This document shows positions 34,689 to 46,399 of a DNA stretch of 64,000 nucleotides, piece after piece. The stretch is from Lonicera japonica (Eukaryota > Streptophyta > Magnoliopsida > Dipsacales > Caprifoliaceae). The stretch lies in assembly GCA_021464415.1 (NCBI GenBank), contig CM038467.1, forward strand, positions 49,413,715-49,477,714, given 5' to 3'. The translations under genes were made by a program, and so were the position numbers. The first letter of the stretch is position 1, and every line of letters begins with the position of its first letter. The notes under the pieces are model-generated. The model saw only the letters and a list, made by a program, of their open reading frames with translations, was not told the DNA's origin and ran no database searches.

Positions 34689-37600
34689 TGTAATGCCTTG
34701 TATTTCGTTTTTGCAATAAATTCCTTCTTAAGCCCGTTCAAGGCAAAAATCTCCGTTGGAGAAGCCAATTTTATTCTGGAGCCTCCGTAGTTGATCCAAC
34801 ACTTCCAACAAGCCATTTTAGTGATATTAAGTATGCATGAATGGTTACAATGCATTTCGGGAAGCCGCGGTTAAAATTGGTGGCTAACGGCGAAAAATCG
34901 AACCTTTGCCAAAATGAGTTTTTGGCCAACTTTGAGAGGTCATAACTTTCTCATACGAAGTCCAAATGAGTTTCCATTTATGCTTGTCTTTAGGTTTTGA
35001 TCCATTCTATAACTTTTATGCTTTAGCCGAAAGCTAATTCATACATCTCGTTGGTCAAAACAGCGTTCAAAGTAAGCCAATCACTAAATTATGATCGTTC
35101 GGTAGCGCCTTTGCAGAGCGCTGTCTTCGACGAATTTCTGGGAATTATACATCAATAATTTGGAGAAACTTTCTCTTGTGAAGTTTTATATCTTTGAATT
35201 AACTTTCCGTTGATATAAAGATCACCCAAATTGGAGTTTCGAGCGAAAAGTTATGACCAAATTACGAAGAGAACTTCAGAAAATAGGGCCTCTGATCGAT
35301 CAAAGGCAGCTCTGATCGATTAGAGGGGGTCCAATGGGTTTTTTAACCATTTCTCATTGCTTTTTATTCACCACTTTTTCCCCTTTCTTCACCCATTCGA
35401 CCCCCACCAATTGAGAGGCTAGAGAGAGAGTGATAACTCACTTGTAAGGGTTCAAAAGAGTGATCTTTCAAGACTCTTTATCCTACACAAAACCACCATC
35501 ATATCACTTCTAAATCCTTACTATTCATCATCTTCCCCACTTACTCTTTACCATTCTAGGGCACAAATTAGGGGTTTCGAGATTGGTGCTCCTTCGGCTC
35601 GATTTAGCAGCGAATCTTCAAGGGATTGACCCTATTAAGGTGGGAACGCTAGTACGCAAACTCAATTTCTACTATTATGTCTTTCATCTTCAATTCTCAA
35701 TGTATTAAGGGTTTTCTTATAATCTTGTTGACACACACATACATGGGGCTTGGGTTTAAGGTTTATGACTTGTTTTTTGGATTTTATCCATGTTTTTGTT
35801 GTGATTTCATGCTTATACATATGAACCTCTCTATATGCTAGCGTACCATGGACTCTATTGGTTTTTCGCTAGTGCGGGTGCGTGTATACTCAGTTTGAGG
35901 ATATATATACTCTGTTATGATTTAGGAATAAGGTTTTATTCAAGATTCAAATTTTAGTATACTTTGGTATGAACTTGGTATCTTAAAAGCTATACGTAAT
36001 TGCTCCTACTGATATTATTAAGTTATAAAGGGAATTATTTAATAAGTATAAATTATAGAGGGCCTTAGATGCATTTACATATTTAGTGTATTAAAATAGA
36101 GTTGTATATGTATTGTTCTTACGATGTAGATAATGTATACATGCCATTGGAATTCCTAATATCATGAATGTGGTGGACTCGCCATTTTGGTAACAATCAT
36201 ATTATATTTTCTTAAGTTATGCACTTGAAAATAGTGGGTATGGTTTCACTACCAAAGTCGCTATGATTATATCGATGCGATGCATACACTATAGAACGGA
36301 TAAATTATTTAGTGAATAGTATTCTATTAACCCAAGAGTTTAATACCAATAGAATACTAGTTCACCCATTGGAATTATTCAAGTATCGTATTGATAAGAT
36401 CATGCGATGGTGTTAGTTTCTTAAATGGCATGTCTATATTAAATACATCTTAAGTTGAGTATAATATCGTTGTACATAAACCTAGTATCACATATACATA
36501 TTGGTTTCACATATAATTTGTGTATAGACTGAATGTTGCGTATATAGAGAAACTAGATACGATTTTGGTTTACAGAATTATTATAATTTGTGTATAGACT
36601 AAATGTGTGTATTACATATGAGTATATTCTTTGGAAAATAGTTTTATTGATTCCTTGGTTTTGTAAAGCACTAATGGTCGATGGGGTTGACTTAGCCATG
36701 GTGGCTACATACCCTGGTCCACGTAGAGGGACCCCGCTTTAAGAGCGGCATACTCTATGGTCCATAGGAGGACCCCGCGAAGCGGCATACCCTACACCAT
36801 CTAGGTGGTCCACTGGGGGACCCAGCTTTGGAGGCTTCATACCCTAGCCTTGGGGGCTTAGATCGCGATCGCGATTGCGATGCACAATAGAGTAAATCCT
36901 AGATGTTTGATGTGAGATGAGATTGACGGTTATAAGATTAATGCCTATAGTTCTCTTACGATATATTCTATTATTATGATTTACTTAGCTTTTGATGATA
37001 AATTCTTTATTGTATTTTCGGGGATAGGGCGGCACTTGTTGTGCATTGCATATAACATAGTTTTCAAGTTATTTTGACAAGAGTACTATCTATATCTATA
37101 TATGAAGGTAGAAACAGTATAAACATATATGTATACATGGTTTAAATTACTTTATTAATCTCACGTTGCATGTGAATTCCCAAATGTATTTTCTTATCCA
37201 AACTCTTATAGTTCCTACTGAGCCCGTTTTTGGCTCGCTCCCATTTTCCCAAATCAGTTTTGTAGGTAATTCTCTTAGGGGGCGGCACGAATACGAAGTA
37301 TAGACACCTCTGATGACATTAGACTACTTGTAGTCGTCCGTAGACGACTTAGCTTTTCTATATATAGTTGATTTGTGTATTTTATATAATTAAACTTGTA
37401 TTATATTCTATTCTTATGTGATGTAAAGCCTTTTGGTTGATTGGGACCTCTTGGAGGATTTGTTTGATATACGAAATTGTATGATCTCTTTCATTGATTA
37501 TAGACATTACAAATGTGGAGTTTATAGAAATTAGATTTATTTTATAATTTTACAGGTTTAGAATTGTTAAATTTACGAACTCCACATGCCGAATTTTTCT

Positions 37601-37737
37601 AAAAAATTAAGGCCTCACATGTAATTTGCTGAGAAATAAGTTTTAAATTATAAATTCCAAATCCGCCATCCTGTACGGCACCGTGATTAACCGGGTTCCG
37701 GAGGCCTAAACCTCCTAACGAAATTCGGGGCGTCACA
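34689..37737 (+). repeat. Solo gypsy LTR with TTAAC duplication
   Basis: 3,049 bp, TGTAATGCCTTG...GGGGCGTCACA, with TTAAC at 34684-34688 and 37738-37742. It has a gypsy-type U3 (ATATAAAGATCACCC near 35215, AAAAGTTATGACC), two palindromes (35293-35325), a CTAGAGAGAGAG leader at 35419, a low-copy block of GGACCCCGC...GCGGCATAC units (36720-36850), and a TACTGAGCCCG...TTGGCTCGCTCCC end region near 37217. No internal sequence is present. At about 3 kb it is long for a plant LTR. It interrupts the CACTA just beyond the aldehyde oxidase exon. Confidence 0.88.
35293..35325. promoter_or_regulatory. Two GATCGATC-centred palindromes in U3
   Basis: TGATCGATCA (35293-35302) and CTCTGATCGATTAGAG (35310-35325, one mismatch from a perfect palindrome) lie 604-637 bp into the solo LTR, about 95 bp upstream of CTAGAGAGAGAG. 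Confidence 0.5.
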
Positions 37738-37742
37738 TTAAC

Positions 37743-38902
37743 TATATATGAAATGTTTTGTTCCCAATTCCAAATTGTATTGGGTTAGATCCTCCAACTC
37801 TAGTATATCCTAATTTAATGAGAATGTTTTATGACTAGAAGAATACTTACCGATGTACAGATCTAGCCAGCTATTTGGGGCCGGTACAATTTTGTAATGC
37901 GTGCATGTGTGGAAGAAACATACACTTTTTTTCAATAATCAAATAAAAATTATTAGCCATAGAATGGTGATGAAGGAATTATCTATTGGCTTGATGTTGT
38001 AAGATACTATTTTGTATGCAGTTGCATCTTCTTAATTTGTTGAAGAAAGTTATTATTATGTAGTATATTATATCATACGTTAGTTTCAAATTATTTCTTC
38101 ATTTTCCAATCGCAGAAGCATTCTGAAAATGTAAATTTATCATCAAGTACTTACCTTTTACCTTACTCAAATTCGTTGCATTACCTGAATTATGGTGCTG
38201 CTGTGAGTGAGGTACTTGTGTGCAATTTTCCCCCTTTTTGTCTTTTTCTTTTTCTAGGTGTTGATATAATTTACTCATATAAATTTTAACTAGCTACAAT
38301 GAGCTTGTATTTTAACTGGCTTCATGTTGATTGGAGCACCAATTATTAGATTGAACTCGGGAGCAATTCTTTCTACGCAATGCTTTCTAGGTTTAGAATA
38401 TATGGCGCACATGTAAATATCTTGGAGAATAAACTCTTCCTCTTAAATTAACATTCCCACTTTTAATTAATTAGTTGTATTCTACAATAAACATTAAGCT
38501 ATATTATCGACCATTGATTAGTCGAAATTAATATTAATTTTCTCAAAAAGCATAAAAAAGTAGTACTCAAAGATAAAACGGCAGTGTGTATGGCTCAATT
38601 GCTTAAATATAAGCGACATGTTCTAACCCAAGTGTTTTTACTTGCTGAAACGAAATAATGGAGAAGAAATGCCTAAACAATAACAGATTTGTTGGATATA
38701 AATTATAAGTTGCCCCTACAAAGGGTGTTCAAACTAGAAGTTATGGGTACCTTTACCAACACTCAGAATATAATTTCAGTGGCAATTTTTTTTCTCATTA
38801 AAGAGTTTCATTATCGTAGTTCATGGACTCTTAGTTAGGGAAAAAGGAAGTAGTTTTGTCATTTATTTGTTTAATCCATCTATTTTTGTTTGTGCAATGT
38901 AG
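37743..38902. other. CACTA internal DNA, possibly introns of captured genes
   Basis: No recognised protein. One exon-like segment, 38116-38211, is preceded by TTTTCCAATCGCAG and followed by GTACTTG. It is open for 32 codons but matches nothing I know. The stretch before 38903 is T-rich and ends ATGTAG, typical of an intron 3' end. Confidence 0.5.
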
Positions 38903-39066
38903 GTGGCCAAGCGAAGACTCTCATGTTCATACAACTCAACCCTGATGCTGAATGCTACTCTGAGAGTCTTAGCACCTTAAAGTTTGCTGAGAGGATGTCT
39001 GGTATTGACCAAGGTGCTGCTCGTAGCAATAAAGAGGGAAGGGGTGTCAGAGAACTTATAGAACAA
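38903..39066 (+). pseudogene. Captured kinesin-14 motor-domain exon
   Basis: The exon reads GGQAKTLMFIQLNPDAECYS, then ESLSTLKFAERMSG, GAARSNKEG and ELIEQ. This is the end of a kinesin motor domain: GG-AKTLMF-----P, S--TL-FA-RV-----GA are the switch II/neck-proximal motifs, and RSNKEG followed by ELIEQ is typical of plant kinesin-14 proteins. The 164-bp exon has no stop. It starts after a T-rich tract and ATGTAG, with the first glycine codon split G/GT as expected at an intron border, and ends at CAA/GTGAAA, a usable 5' splice site. The rest of the gene is absent. It lies 560 bp from the 3' end of the CACTA, so it is a captured fragment with its intron edges, taken as DNA and not from mRNA. 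Confidence 0.9.
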
Positions 39067-39126
39067 GTGAAAATATTAATATTCCGATATCAATGTAAGG
39101 ATTATGGTCTACTTTGGCATTTGGAC

Positions 39127-39290
39127 TAGTGCAAATATATTGTGGATATTGATTAATGGATTGTAATGCAAATTTGTTATGGATATTGATTAATTGGATT
39201 GTATTGCAAATATATTGATTAATTGGATTGTATTGCAAATATATTGATTAGATTGTAGTACAAATATATTGTGGATATTGATTGAAATAC
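39127..39290. repeat. Short tandem repeats next to the kinesin exon
   Basis: Imperfect units such as ATTGATTAATTGGATTGTATTGCAAATAT, about 30-50 bp, repeated four to five times. Non-coding; the minus-strand frames here are made of the repeat. Confidence 0.8.
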
Positions 39291-39344
39291 AGGTAAAAAA
39301 ATTGGTATTCGATATTTTTGAATTTATTTTTTTCAAATATTCAC

Positions 39345-39625
39345 GAAATTTGTGACTGCTAAAAACAGTCACAAATATTTCACTGGTTTTTGTAATATAT
39401 TTGTGACTGTTTCATACTATCACATATCACAAAACTTGTGACAGTTTTAAACAGTCATAATTTATGTGATAAATTTCTGACTAAGTATTGACAGTTAGAA
39501 GCTGTCACATGAAAAATTTGTGACTGTTATAAACAGTTACAAATTAGAATGGCTAGTGACAGTCGTTTATGTGATAGCTCTGTGATAGTTTTTGGCTGTC
39601 ACAAATTACTGATTTTGGTGTAGTG
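39345..39625. repeat. 3' subterminal repeats and end of the CACTA element
   Basis: TTTGTGACTG/CAGTCACAAA and TGTGACAG/CTGTCACA units occur about a dozen times in both orientations up to 39605, then GATTTTGGTGTAGTG closes the element. The motif matches the 5' side (19968-20130). Confidence 0.88.
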
Positions 39626-39628
39626 ATA

Positions 39629-40306
39629 ACGATAAGGCACTGATGATTCTGTTGCTATGATATTATTGGTGGACTTGTGGTCCAACTCAATTATGATCTA
39701 TTGATATTCTTTGGGGCCGATGGGCCAATTTATGATCAATATTGGATTATCCTCTCGGGAGCGCAGGTAAATATTCTAGTTCAGTATGGCTGTATTCTGG
39801 CAACGTGGCTCTAAGGTTGACACAAGGGAGGTAACCTGCATTGGCTTACGCATGCATTGTTTATTGAACATTTGAGTTTAAATTAGAATGTGTTTTTATA
39901 TACGTGATTTTTTTGTTATTACTCACCCCTACTGAGCGTATAGCTCACCCCGTTCCCTTAAAATATTACAGGTATTCACGAGTCCCATGAGGACAGGGAC
40001 GAAGTAGAAGCTCTGATACGGTTTATTTTTGTAGTATGTACATGTTCATAGGGAGCCATGGCTTGCCCGGTGGTTGTGTTTGTTTTGCTACCACTCTGTT
40101 AATATGTATAAATATTATATGCACATGTGATAGTGGTATCATAGCTATATACTCCATGTTTGATCTGGCACGTGGTATGCATATGGCTTTGTTTTCTTGT
40201 TTATTTACATTCACATATACCCATTTTAGTTAATCTAAGATGGGTTAGTAACACTCTAGGCCTTAATTACGGGCGTTATCATGTAAATTAAGACGGGGGT
40301 GTTACA
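39629..40306 (+). repeat. 5' LTR of element G, second part
   Basis: Resumes the LTR after the CACTA. Contains the CACCCCTACTGAGCGTATAG segment typical of gypsy LTR 3' parts and ends GGGGGTGTTACA, directly before the primer site. Together with 18613-19946 the LTR is 2,012 bp. Confidence 0.85.
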
Positions 40307-40309
40307 ATT

Positions 40310-40321
40310 TGGTATCAAAGC
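40310..40321 (+). other. tRNA-Met-type primer site of element G
   Basis: TGGTATCAAAGC, three bases after the LTR; one change from the usual TGGTATCAGAGC. Confidence 0.8.
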
Positions 40322-40448
40322 ATTAGGTTACATGATTACTTGGGTTGTGGGACAAAATTTGTGACGTATTGCAATAAATTATGATAAATTGTCACCTTGA
40401 TAAGTCTATGAAAATGTTATGACGTTCTTCTTCTTGTTTTTATATAGA

Positions 40449-40589
40449 ATGAGGACTTCACCAAATCACAATGCGACCCATGGGAGTTCCATCTCCGGAG
40501 AGTCAGTAGATGCAATCTGTGCAATGGCCCGGGAGTTGGCCAACATGCTAGGACATATTGAGCAACCCCAGGGTAGAGTTCATGTTTGA
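40449..40589 (+). pseudogene. gag: Start of gag of element G, cut by deletion
   Basis: ATG 40449 opens MRTSPNHNATHGSSISGESV and reads about 40 codons to MLGHIEQPQG, then runs at 40581 straight into the middle of the 3' LTR and stops. About 130 bp upstream is the untranslated leader after the primer site. The peptide is too short to place in a family, but position and start suit gypsy gag. All other domains were removed by the same deletion. Confidence 0.6.
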
Positions 40590-40732
40590 TCTGGCACATG
40601 GTATGCATGTAGCTTTGTTTTCTTGTTTATTTACATTCACATATACCCATTTTAGTTAATCTAAGATGGGTTAGTAACACTTTAGGCCTTAATTATGGGT
40701 GTTATCCTTTAGATTAAGGCAGGGGTGTTACA
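40581..40732 (+). repeat. 3' LTR remnant of element G
   Basis: Last 152 bp of the LTR, aligned without gaps to 40155-40306 with 11 differences. It ends GGGTGTTACA and is followed by the CAAAC target duplicate. Confidence 0.9.
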
Positions 40733-40737
40733 CAAAC

Positions 40738-41029
40738 ACTCTAAACAAGGTTCAATTAGCTACCTAGTTATTTCTTAAAACCGAAAATTGCATGTAAATT
40801 CAATTTAAGCATAAAAAAATGCATTTGTATTCTACTAAGCCATTTTCCAGGCCTAAAGTGGTTAAGCAACTAAGATTTAATGCAAGGAAAAGGCTTAAAA
40901 GCAGAAAAGTACAAGAAGAATGCCTAAAGAAGAAGTCACCACCAAAATCTGGGCTTAAACCGAGGACAACTCCGCAAAATAATCCTAAATCTCAAGATTA
41001 TGTCACCAAGCATGAGTGAAATGAATGCA
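40738..41029. other. DNA beyond element G, origin unclear
   Basis: A 66-codon lysine-rich frame (40819-41019) is open but has no family resemblance. The copia pol reading broken at 18612 does not resume here. Confidence 0.45.
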
Positions 41030-41960
41030 AATGTTCAAAAGAAGTTAAAGAATTAATTCCAAGTGAAAAAGAGCTCATTTGAATTAATTTAAGAAGTTTC
41101 CAATTGAAGACGGGCATGATCACGCACAAGGCCTTTGTTCCAGCTAATCTCGGTGTAGATCTCTAAGTTGTCTATGCATAAACGAAAACCTTGCATCAAT
41201 CGGAGTTTGGAGCAAAAACTTATGATATAAATACGAAGATAGTATGATCGATCCCCATGTTGCTTTTTGGCCCATTTTTGTATTTTGGCTCCGATCCAGC
41301 CCGTTTCTTCAAGGATTATTCAAATCGTGACCCTAGACTGGATACAATATAAAAAGGCATAAATCTCATCAATTAGGTGGCACCACAATTCAGAGAGCAA
41401 TTGAGAGCACCTTAACTTTCTTGGAAGCTTTTGTACTACAATTTGATGATCGAACTTGAGAGTTTATTATTGTTTTCTTTAATTATTCAATTATTTTAGG
41501 ATTATTACTATATTTTGAGGCTAGAACAAGTGTGCAATCAACATTCAATTATCAATTCAATCAACTTTCAATTTCAATTGTTGTTCTTCATACCGGTTAA
41601 GTCCTATATTATGTTTTCTTTCAATTTGATTGTTTCGTTTGATTGCTTTGCTATTAAATAATTAGTTGTTTGAGATCATATATATATATATATATATATA
41701 TAAAATCATTCCTAAACCACATTTTAGGGGCTGGTTTTAGGGTTTATACATATGTTTTGTCGGTTCTTCAATTATACGTCGATTTTGCATGATTCTTGTT
41801 TTAGATTCTAATAGATCGTAGATTTTTCATACTATTCATGCATGATTCTTCCATGAACACTAATATATATAATCATAAAATTTCTAAATATGCTACTGAA
41901 ATTTACAATTGAATAGCATGTAATTGGTTTTTTTGTTCCCTTTGATAAAATTTTACTGTG
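41030..41960 (+). repeat. Gypsy LTR-like fragment
   Basis: Contains the same AACGAAAACCTTGCATCAATCGGAGTTTGG wording as the solo LTR at 27809 (shared block starts near 41178), a single TATGATCGATCC, a TATA-like ATACAATATAAAAAGG near 41341 and CAGAGAGCAATTGAGAG near 41391. Limits are not defined; no duplication was found. A TA tract lies at 41680-41702. Confidence 0.5.
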
Positions 41961-43160
41961 AGAATCCGCAAATGCGACCCCGTGTCTCAATCCCTAGTTT
42001 GGGGGTCTGAATCATCGGAACGTATTATGTTGTTTCATTTGCCTCGATATAGGGATAAATCATATTTTCTATTTCTAAATGCAAGTGGGTTCGTTTAGAG
42101 TCGCCAGTACGTTGTACGAGAAAATTTATAAAAAGTTTGGGTAGGGGTAAAGGCCATATCAAGCCTTATCCCCACACATTTTGTCTACGAAACCGTGATT
42201 CCATAGGGTTTGGGAAGGTGTTAAGCACTCATTCTGCCTTTTCAGTATTTAGTGGTTTTATATGTTTATTCTATGTTGAAAAACTTGGATGCTTTTAGTA
42301 ACAGTCTACTACTTTTTAAAAATAGTTTATAAAGAAACCTGATTTTGGGGAAAATGAGGAAAGGGATAAAAACCTTGTATTCTGTGATCCGATGTTTTTG
42401 GTTTTGTAAGAAGTGAAATATAAATTACAAAGTTTATAGTTTTAGAAATTTAAAAGGATGTCAGATAAGAATGTTAGTTTTGCTTTTGTTTTGAATTATT
42501 TTGAGAAAAGATCGAATCTTTATCGGAATTGATTTGATATGGATTTGACCTCTTGAGGAGAGTATATCAGGTATATCACAATCTATATGGGAGATATGGT
42601 ATACCCGATTTTAATTCCTAAGTAAGTTTCATCGTTCCGGGTTTTGAAAACTTAGTTTTGTCCGAATGATGATGTACTTTTTCTGGTTTTTGCAAGAATA
42701 GTTTTATCATGGTTTATTTTGAAAATAGTAGACAATTTGTAACTTAACAATAAGTTTATTCATTTAGAAAGAGGACAAAACAATAGATATAGATAAATGA
42801 AAACGAGTACACAAATATATAAATTTAAATACTAGAAGAAACTTTCTTTACCTTCCCGACGATATATATAAGAAAGAAATAGTGAAAATATAATACGATA
42901 GGAGATAATTTGGTGAATATTAGCTTTTCTTCTATAGAAATTGTCGAGAATTCAACTCCAAAAGACAATTCGTCGAGTATTGAGAAAGGACTCGTATATT
43001 CCTCGAGAATTAGATGATAATGACTTACACTTGATAAAAATCAGAATTTTAGAGAGAAAGTACTTTTTTTCAAGCAAAGTTGTTGTCCCCAAACCCTTGG
43101 GGTGTTGGCCTATTCATACTGCTCGGGAGAGTTTCTCGCCCGACATTCCCTAAGAAACTG
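41961..43160. other. Retroelement-like non-coding DNA
   Basis: TTTAGAGTCGCCAGTACG, GGGTAAAGGCCATATCAAGC and GGGAAGGTGTTAAGCACTC (42095-42235) resemble phrases found in LTR/leader regions of Tat/Ogre-like gypsy elements. No ORF with a domain is legible. The frame at 42941-43153 is not convincing. Confidence 0.4.
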
Positions 43161-43164
43161 GAAA

Positions 43165-43345
43165 TGTCGTGCGACAAACGATCGAAGTGATGCTTCTGAC
43201 AAACTGATGTGCCAGAAGGTAGTTTGTCTGTGTCAGGGGAGTTTGTTGTGTGATAAATGAGGGTTTGTTGTGCGACAAGCCTACTGGAATGTGGTTTGTC
43301 GTGCGACAAGCCTACTGGAATGTGGTTTGTCGCACGACAAAGCCT
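43165..43345. repeat. Tandem units with TTTGTCGTGCGACAAA palindromes
   Basis: Units of about 31 bp (GTGGTTTGTCGTGCGACAAG then CCTACTGGAAT) recur at about 43263, 43292 and 43324, with an isolated TGTCGTGCGACA at 43165-43176 and a worn copy at 43241. Each carries a TTGTCGYRCGACAA palindrome. This is another family-specific palindrome block, in a degraded retroelement context. Confidence 0.75.
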
Positions 43346-46300
43346 TCTAGAAACAGGTTTGTTTGGACTACAAACTTTCTGAAGCAGTTTCTAGCGTGTA
43401 GGTGAGTCTTAGACTCAAGAAAAATGTTTTTCCGATGGTTTTCAGGGTTCTTGCGGGGGGATATGGATTGGGTTGTCTACATTTACATAATGAACAAATT
43501 TTACTGTCACATATATCAAATTCGAGCTAATATATATATATATATATTTTATAACATTATCATATCGAATAATTCACAAAATTCAATGTAGTTGTATATT
43601 TTTTCCTTCACTATAACAAGAATCTTCCCACGAAAACTTGAGAGGTATATGTTTATAAAAGTGATAGCATGTCTTTGAGATATTGCAACAATACAAATTA
43701 AAGCCAATAACGTCATTATCTGTTGGAAAATATGGCTTTAATTTGTAAATTTTTACAAGAATTAATTTCTCAAAGTTTATTTAAAATTAAAAACACAAAT
43801 ATGTGAAAATACTTAGATCACAATTAATTGAAAATAGTAAAAGTAAAGAAATCTGGCATTTGAGGGTTGAGACAGAGTCACCGTCCTAAAGACGTTATTG
43901 CCTCCCTATATATTGGTATTGACGGTTGATAAAGCATCTAAAATAAAACCCATAAGGTTCACATTTTTGTCTCCTCCATGTGCACGTCCACATGAAGGCG
44001 AGTTGAATTAGTCAGATCACATTATCCAAACATCATAGATATGAATATATAATCTAAAAGAAAGTATACGTGTATGGTGGAAATTAAGAGGAAAGTAAAC
44101 CAAAAAAAATGCACTTCTTTTTTATCTAGATTCACTTATTATATAGGAATTAATTGGTAAAAATAATAATAAATAATATTAAACCATAACAATCCCTCTA
44201 ATTAAACAGTGTAAAGCTTAATAAACTTGAATGTTACAACATAATAATTCTCTTCTTAAAATCATAAAATAAATATATACTTAATTTTTTAACTCATAAA
44301 CATTTAATAAAATAATATTTATATTTATAATTATAATTATATTCATATTTATTCAAATATTCAAACAATTAATAGGACTCCAAGCATACACCCATACTTT
44401 CTAAAATCACGATAATATATTCTTTAGATAACCGTGTACGGTTAATTTATTTACTAAAAAACGAGACTTAAGAATACATAGTTGACTCAAGAATATATAT
44501 ATTTCTCCATATGTATCTGCCTCCTTCAATTCTTTTTCGTGGAAATAATTATTCTAGGGCACCAAATTAAAACAAAGAAAAAAAAAATTTCTTAGAAAAA
44601 AAAAGAAAAGAAGAAGCCATCTCTCCTAAAAGTTTAAGCTGTTAGGATAAGGAATCTCAATGAACATCATGCTTAACACCTCCCTTATATGTGACCCCAT
44701 ATTCAGGATTAACAAATAAGGGATGGAGGTGCCAAGGCTTGAATTAACAGATAGGGGTCCAAATAATGTGTATCTAACACCATGTTAAGAACTGTTTCCC
44801 CCAAAAGTTTAAGCTGTTAGGAGAAGAAACCGCAATAAATATCATACTTAAACTAATTATATAAAATCTAAAGTCTCAAAGCTACATTGCCCTAAAAAAT
44901 GGAGTGTAGTCCAATAATGAAATAATGCAAACATTACTCTAGATGAATTCATAAAAGAAGGTAAAAAGGAAGAAGGAAGATGATGATAAGATATCATATC
45001 ATAGATTTGATACTTGGTTTAGCATATATTAGGGAATGTCCCTGTTACCAGGGTTAAAAGACAAAATAACAATTACCGGGATATGGGTAAAATCCGATTT
45101 ACTTGCGACCATAGTTGTGAGTGGTTAAAAAAAGTTCCAAATGGCTAAAATTACAAAATAATATTCAAACAAAAAACCTATTAGAAAATTTTACTTGTTC
45201 AACTTTGGAATATGAATCCCTCAAGTTCAACAAACGAAAACCACATCGGGAGGAATCAGGCTAAAAACGATTGAGTGACTCGTCCAACACCTCATTATTT
45301 AAAGAAGTATTTCCCTAAATAAGAAAAAAAAATCAGGGGTATATAAGTACATCCAAGCATATTTAGTAACTTACCACATTGACTGTTTTGTTATAAGCAT
45401 GAATCAGATAATGTCGACTCATATACATGAAACTAATCGAACTATTACTCGTATATACTCTTGAAGTTTTCATATGTTGTAATCTTGCACAAGGTGCTTC
45501 AAATGCGTTATTTGATTGCTTGGGTGATATATATATATATATATATATATTAAATCATTCGTTGTAATATTATGTCACGTCTAGTCAATCTATGGGCTTA
45601 TGGGAGATTCCGAAAACATGTTTGATGACGCCAAGTAAATAAAGGAAAACAAAATTACTCTTAGAAGCCTCTAGAATTACAATTATAATATAATTTTTGG
45701 AGTATTCTATAATTGTATATCTATTAGTATATGGAACGTTGTAAATATCCTAAAACATTTTGGAGATTCAGTCTAAATCATATATTATATTCAATTTTCA
45801 CCATCCATTAATTAGGAGAGAGTCTATAAATAAGTTGAACATATCATTTTTAATCCATCCAAGAAGAAGAATAATATAAGCTCTTGCACTTCTCATTCTT
45901 CTGTTTCTCTCTTAATTTAGGCTTACTTAGTTAATTAAATCAGGTGCTACGTCTCGCAGTGATGCGAAACCTGCCAACGATGTGACGAAACCCGTAGTGA
46001 ATAGAAATGGAATATCAATTCTACAATTAGATTTGGATGGCACTACGACCCATTGCTTATAATGAAGTAAGAACCTGGGTAAATGGATTGATGACACTGC
46101 GACCCAATACCTATAGGGAGATGCGAGCGTTTATCACCTTTAGTCAATATGATTGTTTGAAAAAAATTCCTTTCCGCAAGAGTCGCCATCGCTACATGAT
46201 TCATTATAAGTTTGATATCATCTTTATAAATTTAGAAAAAAAAAATAAATAAAAATTACTATAAGAAAATAGAATATAAGTGCATTAGATAATTATAGGT

Positions 46301-46399
46301 AGCCTTACATCTAACTGAAAATTTCCGACATATAAAGAAAATGATAAAATACAAAAGTATGACATTTATTCCTAGTTATAACACAAAATTTTCTAACAT
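43346..46399. other. AT-rich intergenic DNA with decayed repeats
   Basis: No gene recognised in 3 kb. It includes the pair of short repeats at 44625-44850, a TA tract at 45527-45551, and an LTR- or promoter-like stretch around 45780-45920 (GAGTCTATAAATAAG at 45822 followed by TTCTTCTGTTTCTCTC). The frame at 46037-46252 shows no family resemblance. Confidence 0.5.
44625..44850. repeat. Direct repeat around AAAAGTTTAAGCTGTTAGGA
   Basis: The 20-base phrase and its continuation (GAAGGAATC.CAATGAACATCAT type) occur at about 44628 and 44804, with TAACACCATGTTAAGAACTG before the second. Phrases of this kind are common near plant TRIM or other small elements; I cannot define ends. Confidence 0.5.

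Noticed and set aside
40819..41019. 66-codon lysine-rich ORF
   Set aside because: Open but short, no known motif, no support from context; left as unclear DNA.
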